64,000 nucleotides of DNA, taken from Ceratodon purpureus. Its lineage: Eukaryota; Streptophyta; Bryopsida; Pseudoditrichales; Ditrichaceae. The DNA is taken from contig CM026429.1 in NCBI GenBank assembly GCA_014871385.1, forward strand, positions 16,286,751 to 16,350,750, in the 5' to 3' direction. The notes beneath the pieces were generated by a model that saw only the letters and a list, made by a program, of their open reading frames with translations, was not told the origin of the DNA and made no database searches. Of the stretch, positions 35,223 through 47,248 are shown piece by piece; the stretch's first letter is position 1; each line of letters begins with the position of its first letter. The translations under genes were made by a program, and so were the position numbers.

Positions 35223-36728
35223 TCAGTGCTCCTCCAATGTCATTACATCCGTGATACCAAGAGTGCACCGCAGGTTCTGATGGCCCATCCCGCCGTGACC
35301 CTTGCGCATCATGGACACGAACATCTTGTAGTCAATGCTGCCGTCCGCCTCAATGCTCACGTCGTGCAGAAGATCCTCCAAGGAAAGGTCCTCCATGTGA
35401 AACTCGTGGCAGACAGCGAGAAGCTCGTCGGTGGTGATATGCCCGCTGCCGTTCTTATCGAGGATGCCAAAAGCTGCCATGAGATTCTCTTCCATCTCGA
35501 TGTGGTTCAAGCTCAGCGTCGCTGCGAGAAACTCACCGTAATCGATCATACCGTCATGGTCGACATCAGCTGCCTCCATAAGGTCAAAAATCTCGGCCTC
35601 CTTCAGAGAAGTCCCCGCCCTCAGCAGTCCTGCTTTGAGCTCCTCGAAGTTGATGGCGCCGTCGTTGTCGCTGTCCAACTCGGTGAATATCTCCTTCAGA
35701 TTCGCAATCTCCTCCTCCGAGAGTGTCTCTGCGATGATCCGAATCGCCAGCTTCTTGACCTTGTTCAGCGCTGCAAACTGCTTCATCCTAAACTGGACCA
35801 AGGATGCAATTGGTTTACAGGGCGCCACACCGTCCTCACGAATCCACGGGTGCTTCAGAACCTCGTGCGCTTTCAGTCGCTTCTTGGGATCAGGGTTTAG
35901 CATCTTCCGAATTAGGTCCTTGGCCCCCTCGGAAATGTTCGGCCACGGGTCCGCGCTGAAGCTAACCGGCTCTGCTTTCATCACTTTCTCGAAAATCCCT
36001 TGAATACTCTCGGAATAATACGGAGGATATCCACAGAGGAAGATATACAACATCACGCCCGCGCTCCATATATCGACTTCTGGCCCGTAATGTCGATCCA
36101 AAACCTCGGGGGCAACGTAGTAAGGACTTCCAACGATCTCCGTAAACACATCCCCCGGCTCATAAAACCGAGCGGAGCCGAAATCGGCCGCCTTCAACAC
36201 AGAGTCGTTGTCCTTCGTCTTAAACAAGAAATTCTCCGGCTTCAAATCGCGATGCACAACGCCTGATTTGTGGCATGTTTCCACAACACGCACGATCGTC
36301 CTCGTCAAATGCGCGGCCTCCGCTTCGGTATACGTCCCCCGCTCGATGATGCGGTCGAAAAGCTCCCCGCCCTCGCAAAGCTCCATTACGAGATACACCG
36401 CGTCATCGTCCATGTACGTGCCCTTGAGAGTAACAATGTTTGGATCCCCGGAGAGGTGGCACATCACTTCGACTTCACGCCCGACGTCCTCGATCTCCTC
36501 CGGGGAGATGAGCTTCCGCTTCGGAATGCGTTTGCACGCGTATTGCAATCCCGTTGCTAGCTCCGTGCACAGGTAGGTCGTGCCAAATTGGCCCTCGCCG
36601 AGCTTCTGCCCGAGGGAGTAGCTTTTCTCCAAGTCTTCACAAGCATTTTGTAGCAAAGGAAACTGCTCCTGATAGCCGATCGAAAACTGCTCCTGAGAGC
36701 CAATCGAAAACTGCTCGACGTCCGCCAT
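35223..36728 (-). CDS. Calcium-dependent protein kinase (CDPK), intronless
   Basis: This is a Ser/Thr kinase activated by its own calmodulin-like domain. A single uninterrupted frame of 501 aa runs from the first ATG (36728) after an in-frame TGA. Kinase domain is about 37-295, with GEGQFG, catalytic Lys66 (YACK), HRDLKPEN (Asp161), DFG (182-184) and SPYYVAPEV. The autoinhibitory junction is about 296-335. EF-hands 1-3 have intact loops (D352-E363, D388-E399, D424-E435). The fourth (458-469) has Ser at position 1 and Met at position 12, so it probably binds calcium poorly. Residue 2 is Ala, so there is no N-myristoylation site. The N-terminus is instead a short repeat (EQFSIGSQ, EQFSIGYQ, EQFPLLQ). 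The DFG segment reads AADFGSARF where plant CDPKs usually have TDFGLS. An intronless CDPK is unusual and could reflect an old retrocopy; no stop or frameshift suggests decay. Confidence 0.94.
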   Translation of the reverse strand: MADVEQFSIGSQEQFSIGYQEQFPLLQNACEDLEKSYSLGQKLGEGQFGTTYLCTELATGLQYACKRIPKRKLISPEEIEDVGREVEVMCHLSGDPNIVTLKGTYMDDDAVYLVMELCEGGELFDRIIERGTYTEAEAAHLTRTIVRVVETCHKSGVVHRDLKPENFLFKTKDNDSVLKAADFGSARFYEPGDVFTEIVGSPYYVAPEVLDRHYGPEVDIWSAGVMLYIFLCGYPPYYSESIQGIFEKVMKAEPVSFSADPWPNISEGAKDLIRKMLNPDPKKRLKAHEVLKHPWIREDGVAPCKPIASLVQFRMKQFAALNKVKKLAIRIIAETLSEEEIANLKEIFTELDSDNDGAINFEELKAGLLRAGTSLKEAEIFDLMEAADVDHDGMIDYGEFLAATLSLNHIEMEENLMAAFGILDKNGSGHITTDELLAVCHEFHMEDLSLEDLLHDVSIEADGSIDYKMFVSMMRKGHGGMGHQNLRCTLGITDVMTLEEH

Positions 36729-39203
36729 AGCCGCTACTTCGAAATACGAACAGCCTCTCCTCTCAAGACCTACAAGCAAACCTACAACAATCCATGTCAA
36801 TACACTTCACCTAACAACGGCATTATCAAATCAAACGCACTTCATTAACTTCACTCAATAGACTCACAATTTGCAATGAAAGGCACGTCGTCGAATCAGC
36901 TTGCTCACGGGTCGCCGGTATTCGACTTCCACACAGCCATAACTGAAATAGTCTCCACAGAAGCTATATACTCACTGGCGGCTTCAAAAAATGCTCCAGC
37001 CTCCACCGGTAAGCTCCTCAAGGTCCAAAGTCTTCGCCAGTGAGCTTAAGAAACTTATTCATCTCGGAAGTAACGCTTCAACAACAGAAATAGAACACAA
37101 CAACGACCTTCACATACACACGGCAGAAAGAATGCCTTGGGTAACTGGCACAACAACCTGCATCGAGACGAAACCCTCACACACTCCAACACAACTGCCA
37201 CAGCACTAAAAGTGCAACTCAAGTCTAGTTTTCCCTCAATCTGCTCACTCCACAATCACTCAAATGCAAGAATACAGCGATGCGGCAGATCTAAACATAG
37301 ATCGAACTTAGTCGGAGCTGCAAAACGGAAAACGAAAGGACTGAAGCTAGGAAGCTGGAGGAGTAGAGGAATGGTGCAAGTGCAGGGGAGGGCGGCAGAA
37401 CCCAGTTTTGACAGTCCAGAGAGATTCCCCTATGGCCGCGCTTCCCATTGGTCATGGGTGGATAGCGCCCCGATACCGTGATCTTAAACAGTCACATTCT
37501 GTGGACCACGGTACTGTATGTCAAACTTTTACGCTCAGCCTGCCTGTATTCTACTCAAAGTCAAAACTGGCCACTGGCGATCGTTCATAGAAGTAAGTTT
37601 AGAGCTTCAGTCTTTCTTCCCAAAACTGGCATATTCTTGAAGATGCCAGAAGGACATTTCTTCTTGTAGCATTTATTTTGCAAAGTGCAATATATGGTAG
37701 AAGTGAATGTAGAGGGTATTGGATATTTGGATAGGTGTTTGTAAAGTCACTTATGTTATTTTTTTTGTAGATGTGAAAATGACGTATTTTTTAAGGACGT
37801 TGTATTTTCGTAAGGAATCTCTTTTTGTATTGATGAGAGTTTGGCTAGAGTTGGAAAAATTATAAAATAAGCTTGTTGGAAAATGTTATGGTTGACAATG
37901 TTTGAATGTGATATTTTTTTTTTAATTATCTAAAGAGGAATGAAAACATGTCATGTATGTGGTCATGACAAGTTGACCAATCAAGTAGATGACCAACCAT
38001 CAAACTTGACCAATAAAACTTTGTGAGCCACTCACAAAGCTTATAATCTATCTTTTTTGTTTTGAAGTCTTGTAAGTGATGTAGCAAAAAATGGAAGTCA
38101 TTAAGGAGACTCTTGAACAATAAATTGTTTTTATTGAGTTGTAATTGTTGGAGGTAAAAAACTACTTTAACCTTAAACGAAAGTAAGGAGACAAGTTTGG
38201 ATTAACTCACATTCCAATATTAATATGAACAAAAAAATTTCGAGTCTCATACCCAAAGGTTGCCATCCATTTAGAGCATCTTCAGCCATGCAATTTGAAG
38301 TACCCTTGCTCGATAGATAGAAGTGGCTCTTGTTTGAAAATTTTGGAAGCTTCACATTTGTCAACCATGCACTATAATAACTACTTGAGAATTAACTTGG
38401 GTTACTTCCAAAGAAGGTCTTGGAAGCTCTTGGATATTCTTGGAAACTCCACGAAGCTCTTAGAAGCTCGTAGAAACTACTCAGAGGTTCTTAAAGTCCT
38501 TAGGTGATAAAAATTTATAGAAACCTAGTAGTAATAGTCACTATAAATAGTTGAAGGCAACCTCACTCTTTGATAACGCATTTGTTAAAGCTTTAATCCA
38601 TACTTTATGGTGTTATTTGTCTACTTGATGAGTTTATTCGAGTTCTTTTCAGTTTCATCTCAAGTCTCTCATGTAATCCAAAGTTTGCTTGTGTTTTTGT
38701 TTTGTTCCTAAGAGCATCCCTTATGGTCTTTTTCTTAACCGCCCTACAACGCCCAGTTGGCGACTTGGTTGGTGAGGCGCTGATAACACGGGGTGGATTT
38801 AGGGCCGAGAAAAAGGGAGCATTGCACAAATAATATGCAGTGAGTTGTAAGCCGGTAGTGTGCGTGGTGGCGTACATTTTCCAAACTAGCACATATATCT
38901 CCTCATTACGAGAGGATCACAAATACAAATATTTGTCTTTCCCGCATCAAAGGTTGTCATGTTAACTTGACCTCTTACTACTGACTAGAATATGCATTAA
39001 TAATAATTTCTCTCACCAAAAACATTTAACATGGCGTGATGAGGAGTGGGATGGCAACCTTCCACCGCTTGGCAAGGGCAAAGCGCGAGGCGTTGGAGCG
39101 CCTCTTCGAAACCTGACCCACCAAGCACAGTTGGCGGGTCAATCGTATGCTCCCATAACCTTTGCATATCAAATACCTAGTTTACATTTCTAAAAGTTTA
39201 AAA
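36729..39203. other. CDPK upstream region and intergenic DNA
   Basis: The first several hundred bases likely hold the CDPK promoter and leader (minus strand). From about 37600 the DNA is AT-rich without coding signal. A GC-richer patch at 39050-39140 has no clear frame. Confidence 0.4.
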
Positions 39204-40134
39204 TTAACCCCTAAATTTCCTTTTGTTTTTGAGAGCTTGAATCCTCAAAACTGCAATTTTTTACCACTATGCCCTCTCGAGGATATGAAACAAATTTTTT
39301 AACTTTTTTTGGAATTTCAACCGTAAGATCTTGTTCCTTACCCTACTTGGAAGAATTGATCCAAATTTCAACCGTCAGATGTTTTTCATTAGTGAGATCG
39401 TAGTGTTCAAAGTTTCAGCAGATATTTTTTTGGACCTTGGCTGAGAGGCATGGTGCAAATGGACCAAAGGGAGACTTGATGATTATTACTTCAAACATTT
39501 TGGTCACATTTTTTTTCATTTAGCTAACTAGGTTAGGTATGCTCATGCAAAATTTTAGGGACTCAAAACGTTTTTTAGACCTTCATGCAAATTATTTTCC
39601 ATAAGAAGGTATAAAATTGACAAAATAGTAAAACATGCATTACAAAAACAATTTGTGAGCTAAAGAAAAAGTGAATGGTGAGTAGGTACCTTTATAGATT
39701 TTTGATTTTCAAAAAAACAATTTTCAAAAAATTCAAAAATCTCGAATTTTGACAAATTTTTAAGGAAAAATTCAAAAATTACTAAAAACTTTGAAGCTTG
39801 TCTTTGTAAGTTTTGGAGGCTGCCCTTGTAAAATTGGTAAACTTTTTGACTTAGGTCACTATGGAATTTGAGTAGTGATTTTGTTATGAACATATTTCAA
39901 TTTTTGTTTTTTTAAGTAGATCTAATTTTAGACTACCCGATTTGGACTTAAACCTAAAATTTCTAGATGAAGGTTCTAAATTCGAATTTGGCTTCAAATT
40001 TTAACCACATGGACCTTACTATAAAGGCAAGAATCCAGTAAATATCTTGAAAAAAATATTACTTTAACCTCCCCATCCAGGCTGCCCGAAATTACAAACA
40101 CTCATTTTGGGTTTTAAGGATAGTTAGGGGTTAA
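39204..40134. mobile_element. Non-coding TIR element with telomere-like ends (copy D)
   Basis: It begins TTAACCCCTAAATTTCCTTTT and ends with the complement of TTAACCCCTAACTATCC, bounding 931 bp. The interior shares blocks with copies A, B and C (CCGTAAGATCTTG, a TTCAAAGTTT block, CTGCCCGAAATT near the right end). It has no transposase. Confidence 0.55.
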
Positions 40135-40330
40135 GAAATAAGATAATCAGTAAAGTGCACAACAACTACTAGAATGTTGGAAAGTTTTTAGAGAAAGATA
40201 ATAAAATAATTGATTTTGGCTCTTTGATATGAAAATAGGGCAAGTCAAAACTTGATGAGATACAACCACATTGTTTCAAGAAGTGTTTTGGACAAGATTG
40301 ATCAACCTTTTACTCTACTTGAGGAGGTAA

Positions 40331-40590
40331 ATTTCAGAAATATAGAGGGAGTGTGGGTGGATCTTTCCATTTTTAAGCAAGATTTGGTGTACTCCCTCTA
40401 ATGGATTGTGGTGTTTTCAATGGGACATTTCACCTTTGTCAAATTTTTACAATTTTTTTTTACGTGAGAAATATCTCACGTTTATTTTAATGCGCTTCTA
40501 ATGATGGTAATTTCAATGTCTAATTTTAGGTCAGTCAAAAGATAGATTTGGTTTAGAGGGAGGCTTCATTGTGTACGATTGGGGATGCTC
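40331..40590. mobile_element. Partial copy of the foldback MITE of 52557-62242
   Basis: The right terminal sequence ends GATTGGGGATGCTC followed by TTA. The interior matches the split MITE at 52.6-62.2 kb (TAGAGGGAGTGTGGGTGGA, TTTGACTGACC complement, GGTAATTTCAATG). The left arm is missing, so only about half of the palindrome remains. Confidence 0.75.
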
Positions 40591-41868
40591 TTAGTAGTCC
40601 CACCATTAGTGTCATGACCTCTATGCATGCATTCAACGATAGGTTGGAAGGGCACTCTATTCACGCCGGCCGCAAAGCTTCTCTTCGTCTTGGATCATGT
40701 GAAGTTTAAAGTTTTTATTTTTATTTTATTTTTAAAAGACATGTGGAAAGAATGGATGGAGGTACTCTTGAAGGCGGCTCAGTAATTTTTAATTCTTACA
40801 AGGGCGGTTTTGGGTCCCAGCACCTTACAAGTACGAAAAAACCTAATGAGTGTAGATGCCAGCTATCATTTTGGGGGCCCAAATTTGTGGCTGCTGGCAC
40901 ATCCTATCCAAACTGGGCCAACAAGAAGGTTATATCCAGCTGGTTATATTCGTGCGCAGCTGTGTACATGTGTCAACCAATTGAAAGCTCTCTCAAACAG
41001 TATCTATTAAAAAACGATTAAAAAGAACTTAAAATGTAGTTATGAGTACCTTTTAGGAATCTCTGACCAGTCGGTTAATCTCACATACCGGTATATGCCT
41101 CATGTCGCATTGGAATATGCAATTTCACTCGTGAAAGCATGAACAATGTGAATTCCATTTGGCGTCTTGGGAGGAAGTTCAAAAATCTTTTTGAAGACGA
41201 CTCATTTCAATCAAAATTCAAATCCATATTTGTGGGTCCCAAGTAGGGCCGTTTTTCGTTTTCTCCACTGATTCACTCCATGGGCTAAACAATAAGGTAG
41301 AAGCACCTATGACCGATAACTTAAGGATTTTAGCATAGTAAATCTTAGGTTTTCAATAAGGATTTATTTTTTGTGCGTAGTATCATAAGGTTCATGAAGA
41401 ATGAGCATTTTTCCAAAATTAATTCAGTAAAATTCAAATTACTACAAATTTCTTGTCCAAAAGTGGCACTGATCCATGACTGACATATAGGTGTACCAAT
41501 GCCCGACAACAACAAGAGTAGTGAACAACATGTCCATAACACTCACAGAGGCATTCTATTGGAGGATGCATCTTAAATCTATTGTTCATCAATTATCGGT
41601 TATTGGTTTTCTATTGCTCTGCAATGGGGAAGCCTACATATCAGTCATGGGGTAGGTAACCGTCATGGGTGCTTCTACCTTATCAATGCATGCTTCAGAT
41701 TTTACAAGGTCTTCATTAGTTTAGAGATACCAAGAAGAAGATAAATAGATAAGAACTCCAATCTTCAAATCGAAGAATGGCGTGAATATAGTGTCCGTTC
41801 GTAATGTCTTTACCTCGATGGCCACAAGACAAAGTGGTAAAAGAATAGAACTACTCACCCCTTCACTA
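40591..41868. other. Gene-free stretch
   Basis: Short open frames at 40743-41021 overlap in two frames without recognisable features. Nothing further is supported. Confidence 0.4.
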
Positions 41869-41978
41869 GTGGAAAAGGAGTCCTTCCTCTTGAGAACATT
41901 TGGAGGAATTGGTAACAGTTCCTCCAACTACTATCAATTCCTCCAATTTTTTTTCGAGAGGAAGGACTCCTCTCCCAC
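41869..41978. repeat. Hairpin-forming inverted repeat (44-bp arms)
   Basis: The arms 41869-41912 and 41935-41978 are imperfectly complementary, sharing GGAGTCCTTCCTCT and TTGGAGGAATTG blocks, with a 22-bp spacer. It is non-coding. Confidence 0.7.
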
Positions 41979-42309
41979 TACACTAAATTTGATAATTAGT
42001 GCTAGATACACTAATTTACATAAACATGTTGAAAGTTTTTACTGTTGTTCAATATTTTTATTCATTATATTGACCAAGATGGGGGGTCTTTATATAGTAT
42101 TGGAATCAATGTTCTTTATATAGTATTGGAATCAATACTCTTAGGGCTGTCAGTGAGTATATGGCAGGAAAGTACGAAGAAGAAGAATAACAACTCCAAC
42201 CTATTTGAGGTTGCCATAAATAGTGTGTTTGTTCAACTTATCCTTGGATGTATGCGCGGAGGTCGTTTAATACCAATGGTGGGACTACCAACCCTTCTTG
42301 GGGTGAACA

Positions 42310-43163
42310 TTATCCCATAAAGTTTTAAGGGTATTTTTCATCAAAACTGCTTGAAAACAACCCGTCTTCAAAGCAAGGTGGATTTTGCAAAGTTGGGGTC
42401 TTAATTAGTACATCTAACCGTAAGATCTTGTAGCTAACTTCTATGTCTACATGTCCACCAAATCTTACATACTCATTCCTCACCAATTGCAAGATCGTAA
42501 TGTTCAAAGTTGAAAAACAAGTTTTTTTTCCTGAGCAAAAAGGGGACAACAGAGTTTTGAAGTCCCAAAAAACCATTTTTTTGCTTCATGGATTTTGGGG
42601 GTTTTGATGCACGTCAGAGAAGAGTGAGTTAGCTAATTGTGTTAAAAAAATAATATATTCCAAAAAGTTGTGAAAGGTTGCCAAAAAAATCATTTTCCGC
42701 TAGGGGTATACTGAAATTCACAAACAAAGGCTGTTTTTTGACAATAAAAATAGCATATGAAAAAAGTTTGGATTAAAAATCCGAACAGTGGGAACATGCT
42801 CTACTGCTTTTTCTATACATAAAATTTTTTTTTTTGAAAAATATCAAAATCTCAATTTTTGGTGGAATTTCAAAGTTTTGTCTTTGGGCAGATTTTGGTA
42901 ACTTTGGGCAGTTTTGGGTAGAATTTGATGCATTCACTGTCATGCTCATTGGCTAACTAACTGCCCTTGGAGGAGCTTTTGCGGTTCAGAGGTGAATAAC
43001 TTTTCACTCCGACATCGGAATTGAGAATAAAAATTACTGACACAAAGCTCTTACCAAGGCCTACTTTCATTAAAATTTTCATAAAATCTGAGTTCAAATT
43101 GCATTTGCAGGTACATGTCCAAACTCTAAAAAAGCCCCATTTTGCCAAATTGTCCTTTAGGGG
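42310..43163. mobile_element. Relative of the telomere-like-ended elements (copy C)
   Basis: The right end carries CTTTAGGGGTTAT; the left end is poorly conserved. The minus strand at 42325-42576 and the plus strand at 45781-46020 translate to similar sequences (shared KTFFSTLN/KTCFSTLN, YKILRL, CFQ/CFE plus G), so this copy is inverted relative to copy B. The similarity is probably at DNA level rather than evidence of a protein. Confidence 0.5.
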
Positions 43164-44509
43164 TTATGCTAGTTCCTACCTAGACACTGTTATAAGTTTT
43201 TAATGTTGATCAATATTTTTACCCTCCATATTCGTCAAAATGAGAATCTTTCAATAGTATTGGAATCAATGCTTTTGGTAAAAATGTATGTTAAGAGTAA
43301 AAACTTATAACATTTTCAAATCTCAAAACAATGTAACACAAATCAATAACTCTTGTGTAGTTAGTGTATTCCACTCGAGTAGAACGCAATTGTGTGTGAC
43401 TAGTAAAATCCTGAATCTTAACTTGTTTCTTACAATGAAAGTTCATTCTTTTTCGTGTGGAATCTCACGAAATCATGCACGCTCATCTCAAAAATAACTA
43501 CACAAGAGTTGTTGATTAGTGTTCCGTTTTTTTAAGATTTTAAGATTTTGTAAGTTTTTACATAAATATCTACCAAAAGCATTGATTCCATTACTATTGA
43601 AAGATCCCCATATTGACCGATGTAAAGGGTAAAAATACGGATCATCAGTAAAATTTTACAATATGTTTATGTAAGTTAGAGTATCCACACCGATGTCCCT
43701 CATTTGTCCCTCACAAGCCCGGTCCCGGCTTGCTGATGAGGACCCATGTGGATGGCCTTAGTACAAGCAACACCAACCAAAAACTCTTGTATACCGTCCT
43801 ACGACATATTCGGGGTGCACTAATCATGAATACTGGTAGTACAAATTCTAGTGAAAGCAATAATTTATACAACTACGATGATTTCCATGTGAGATAAAAG
43901 AACTCAATGGGCAATGGCGAGGGAGTGTGGGAAAGACGTCTCACAAGCACCAAGAGCACCCATGAAGCCCCTTCAGAAAGTATACAGGGAGTCAGTTATT
44001 TGCATTTGGATTTGTGCTTTTGGTTTTTGTGCAGGTTGCGTGATTGCATAGCTCTTCGCATTCCTGCTGGAGCCACATTACAAGTAATGAATTAATATTC
44101 TACTGGTCACCTGACTATATATTATTTCCTCTGCTAATGTGTTGTAGAACCTAAAAGTCCTTTGCTGTGAACGGCATCAGTAGTAGAGTTGTTTTTATCG
44201 TGCGCATTTACAAGTGTGTTTTATAATTTTGAAAACTGATAAGGTATCATGTTCTATAACCCCATAAATTTCATATTGGCAAGCTCATTGGGGGAGGGGC
44301 TAAGGGAATCAATTTTAAAAATTTTAGGAGATTGGACCAATTGGAATCACAAATTTTGGACGTAGAAACCCATAGGTGTACCTAAAAGCACATAATCTTT
44401 AGTGTAAAGTGTGCGTACATTAAAATCAACATAAAATAATAAATAAAATTGTCATGATCTTCAAGCAAACATTGAAGGATGGGTCGAACAAACAATTTAC
44501 TCACGGCAC
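43164..44509. other. Gene-free AT-rich stretch
   Basis: A short frame at 43907-44095 includes a possible exon after a TTTTGTGCAG acceptor (RLRDCIALRIPAGATLQV), but nothing joins to it. Part of 44260-44345 resembles about 16716-16830. Confidence 0.4.
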
Positions 44510-44655
44510 CTTCATGATAATTTTGGAGTTCTTTTTCTTCCTACTTCATGATAAGTTTGGAGTTCTTATTTTTCTTTTTACTTCATGATAAGTTTGGAGT
44601 TCTTCTTTTTCTTCTTACTTCATGATAAGTTTGGAGTTCTTCTTCTTCTTCTTAC
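44510..44655. repeat. Tandem array, four units of about 36 bp
   Basis: Four copies of CTTCATGATAAGTTTGGAGT plus a variable CTT-rich tail start at 44510, 44544, 44581 and 44618. Confidence 0.8.
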
Positions 44656-45179
44656 ATTAAAATTTGAAAATAGAAGCTAGAACGTATCTCCTTTTTGAAT
44701 GCCTATGTTGTGCGGTTTTTGATCGTGTGTGGTTTTCAAGTATCTTATCTTATATATTCATATTCAAACCTTGTTTGACTAGAGTATCATTACATCAAGT
44801 TGAAGGCGTTAAATGCACTTAGTAGTCTCCAAGTCCTTTGGGATACCATGTCGGGTATCCCTATGGCAATAGTGGCTGGGTAGAAATTAGCATAGAGTCC
44901 ATCCCAAGGGTTAGCAGTTCCATTATTGATGTTATGATCTCCATGCATACATTAAAGGATAGGTCAAACAGATACTCTATTGACGCCAACCTTTGGTGTT
45001 TTTTTTTAAAAAAAAATTATTTATTTATTCATTTTTAAATTTTTTTTCCAACTTAGTAGTTTGACTAAAATAATATTACATCATGAAAACATTAAATGCA
45101 CTTTGTATTAACTTCTTGAATTTAATGAAACCTTATGAGGATAAGGAGCTCAATGTCAAAGTTCATATGTGGTAAATTC

Positions 45180-46047
45180 TTAACCCCTAATTGACCAAAG
45201 TCCTAGAATGGGCGTTTTTGAAATTTGGGCAGGTTCCTAAAAATTCAAATTTACTTCAAATTTTTTGAATTTTTTTGTGGAAAATGGTTTTTTCAAAAGG
45301 TTTATGGGAATATTTTTTTTATTTTTTTTGGATGAAGTGAGCAAAAGTTATGCTCCTCTGAGCATAAAACGCTATTCCACGGGCAGGCTCTCAGCCACTG
45401 TGAATGCAGCAATTTCTGCCCGAAACTGCCCAAAACTGCCCAAAACTGCCAAAATCTGCCCAAATCTGCCTAAAGACAAAACTTTGAAATTCCACCAAAA
45501 ATCGAAGTTTTATTTTTTTCCAAAAATAATAATTCCTATATGTAGAAGAGCCACTAGAGCATGTTTCCACCGTTTGGATTTTTAATCCAAGAATTTTTCA
45601 TATGCTATTTTTATTGTAAAAAAACGGCCTTTGTATGTGAATTTCAGCATACCCCTTTGAGGAAATTGATGATTTTCTCAAGGTTCTACACCTTGTATGG
45701 GTATGAGATTTTGTGGACATGTACCTAACTCACCTAGGAACGAGAATCTAAAGAGACGCCATCCAAATTTACTCAAAAAAATGGTTTTTTTGGACCCCAA
45801 AATACTGCTGTCCTCTTTTTGCAGGGTAAAAAAAACTTTTTTTTCAACTTTGAATGTTATAATCTCTCAAATGGTAAGGAATCAGATTGTGAGATTTGAC
45901 ACGCACATGGACATAGAAGTTAGATACAAGATCTTACGGTTGGAAATACCAAAATTGGTTTCAATTTTTCACTATCCAGCTTGCTTTCAAAAGGGAGTAT
46001 TTGGTGGCAGTTTTGAGCAAAAACATCCTTGGTCAATTAGGGATTAA
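45180..46047. mobile_element. Non-coding TIR element with telomere-like ends (copy B)
   Basis: The termini are TTAACCCCTAATTGACCAA and the complement of TTAATCCCTAATTGACCAA, 18 of 19 matching, which bound 868 bp. This is the clearest member of the group. The interior has repeated CTGCCCAAA units around 45420-45470 and the block shared with copy C. No direct target duplication is obvious. Confidence 0.65.
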
Positions 46048-46067
46048 CACCTAGAAACTTCTAAAAT

Positions 46068-46187
46068 CTTATTCATAATTAGAGTATGTTTCTTGCTATA
46101 ATTCTACATTCTTATTCATAATTAGAGCATGTTTCTTGCTATAATTCTACAATCTTATTCATGATTAGAGCATGTTTCTTGCTATAA
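46068..46187. repeat. Tandem array, three 43-bp units
   Basis: Units start at 46068, 46111 and 46154, each CTTATTCATAATTAGAG... then TGTTTCTTGCTATAA. The array lies 20 bp outside the right end of the TIR element 45180-46047. Confidence 0.85.
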
Positions 46188-46563
46188 AACTAAAGGAAAA
46201 GCACCCAAAACAAGCCACAATAAGTAATTTGCATATGTGGCACGGCCAAAAATTATGAAATATAATTTTCAATTTTTTTCATCAAAAATTGAATTGTATT
46301 TCCCATTTCAAATAGTTTTGTATCCTAATCCCCATGAGCAGCAACTAGACATGTCAATAAATTAAACACTTTTATCTAGAAGTCTACTATTGAATACTTC
46401 ATAGGTGTTATACCTTAGATGTTGTGCTTTCTTTCTAAACACAATATTACATATTTCAGATTTTCAGATACGTGCATAAGTGTGGGAGTTTGGGATAATG
46501 TAGAAAGCAAGAAACAATTAACAAAAAATTCATAAGTGCTGCCTTGTCGACACCAAGAGCCTC

Positions 46564-46973
46564 TAAGGTAGAGGGTTGTATTCCCGAGCGGGTTGCAATC
46601 CCGACCCCTATTGATTAAGGAAGGGGTGTCAGGAACCACCCAGCCTTGCTTGAGAAAGTGACCAAGAAGGTTCTAATTACGTCCATACTTGGGAAAACTG
46701 AAAGTTTATGATTGGTTCTCATTGGTGCCAAAGCATTCTATTTTCAAAATCCAACCGCTCATGAATGTAGGACTCTAGTGAATGATTCATGGCCACTCTA
46801 TGCCTTCAGACTCAAAAATTGATAGAGAATTGTAGAAATGCTCAAAATTTTAATTTTTTGGGGGGATGCCTTTGCAATAGCTTTGCGGAGCATCCAAAAA
46901 TATATAAAAAAATATTTCACAAGTCTAAGTATGCAAATCTGAAATTCACTCGGCAATACAACCCTCTACCTTA
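46564..46973. mobile_element. TIR element flanked by TA dinucleotides
   Basis: The inverted ends TAAGGTAGAGGGTTGTATT (left) and the matching complement (right) agree at 23 of 24 positions with their GCCGAG/CCCGAG continuation. If the element proper begins AGGTAGAGG, it is flanked by TA on both sides, as for Tc1/mariner-type insertions. It is 410 bp and non-coding. Confidence 0.65.
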
Positions 46974-47248
46974 ATCCCAACTCGTATGTGATTGCTGAAA
47001 ATCTGATGCATGTACCAAACCCCGGGCTTAAATGCAACATTCAATCAACTTCTATAACAGAATATGATGTCCAGTTCAAGTGTAAAGAAAAGAAAAGAAG
47101 CATGAAGAAAAGAAAATAAGTGTAATAGTTCTGAATTGGGTTTCGATAATCAAACATATTCTATGTTGTAATCAATTTGGAGTTGAGACAGAAACCTATC
47201 TACAAAATAGAGCTCAGAGTTCTGTCATATTCTCAAATGAAAACGCAA

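Noticed and set aside
35226-35900. 224-codon open frame on the plus strand across the CDPK
   Set aside because: It is the antisense shadow of a GC-rich, strongly conserved kinase gene. It shows no motifs and no splice or promoter support.
36729-36800. Upstream extension of the CDPK frame (TTG start)
   Set aside because: It contains no ATG before an in-frame stop, and the usual CDPK start context begins at 36728.
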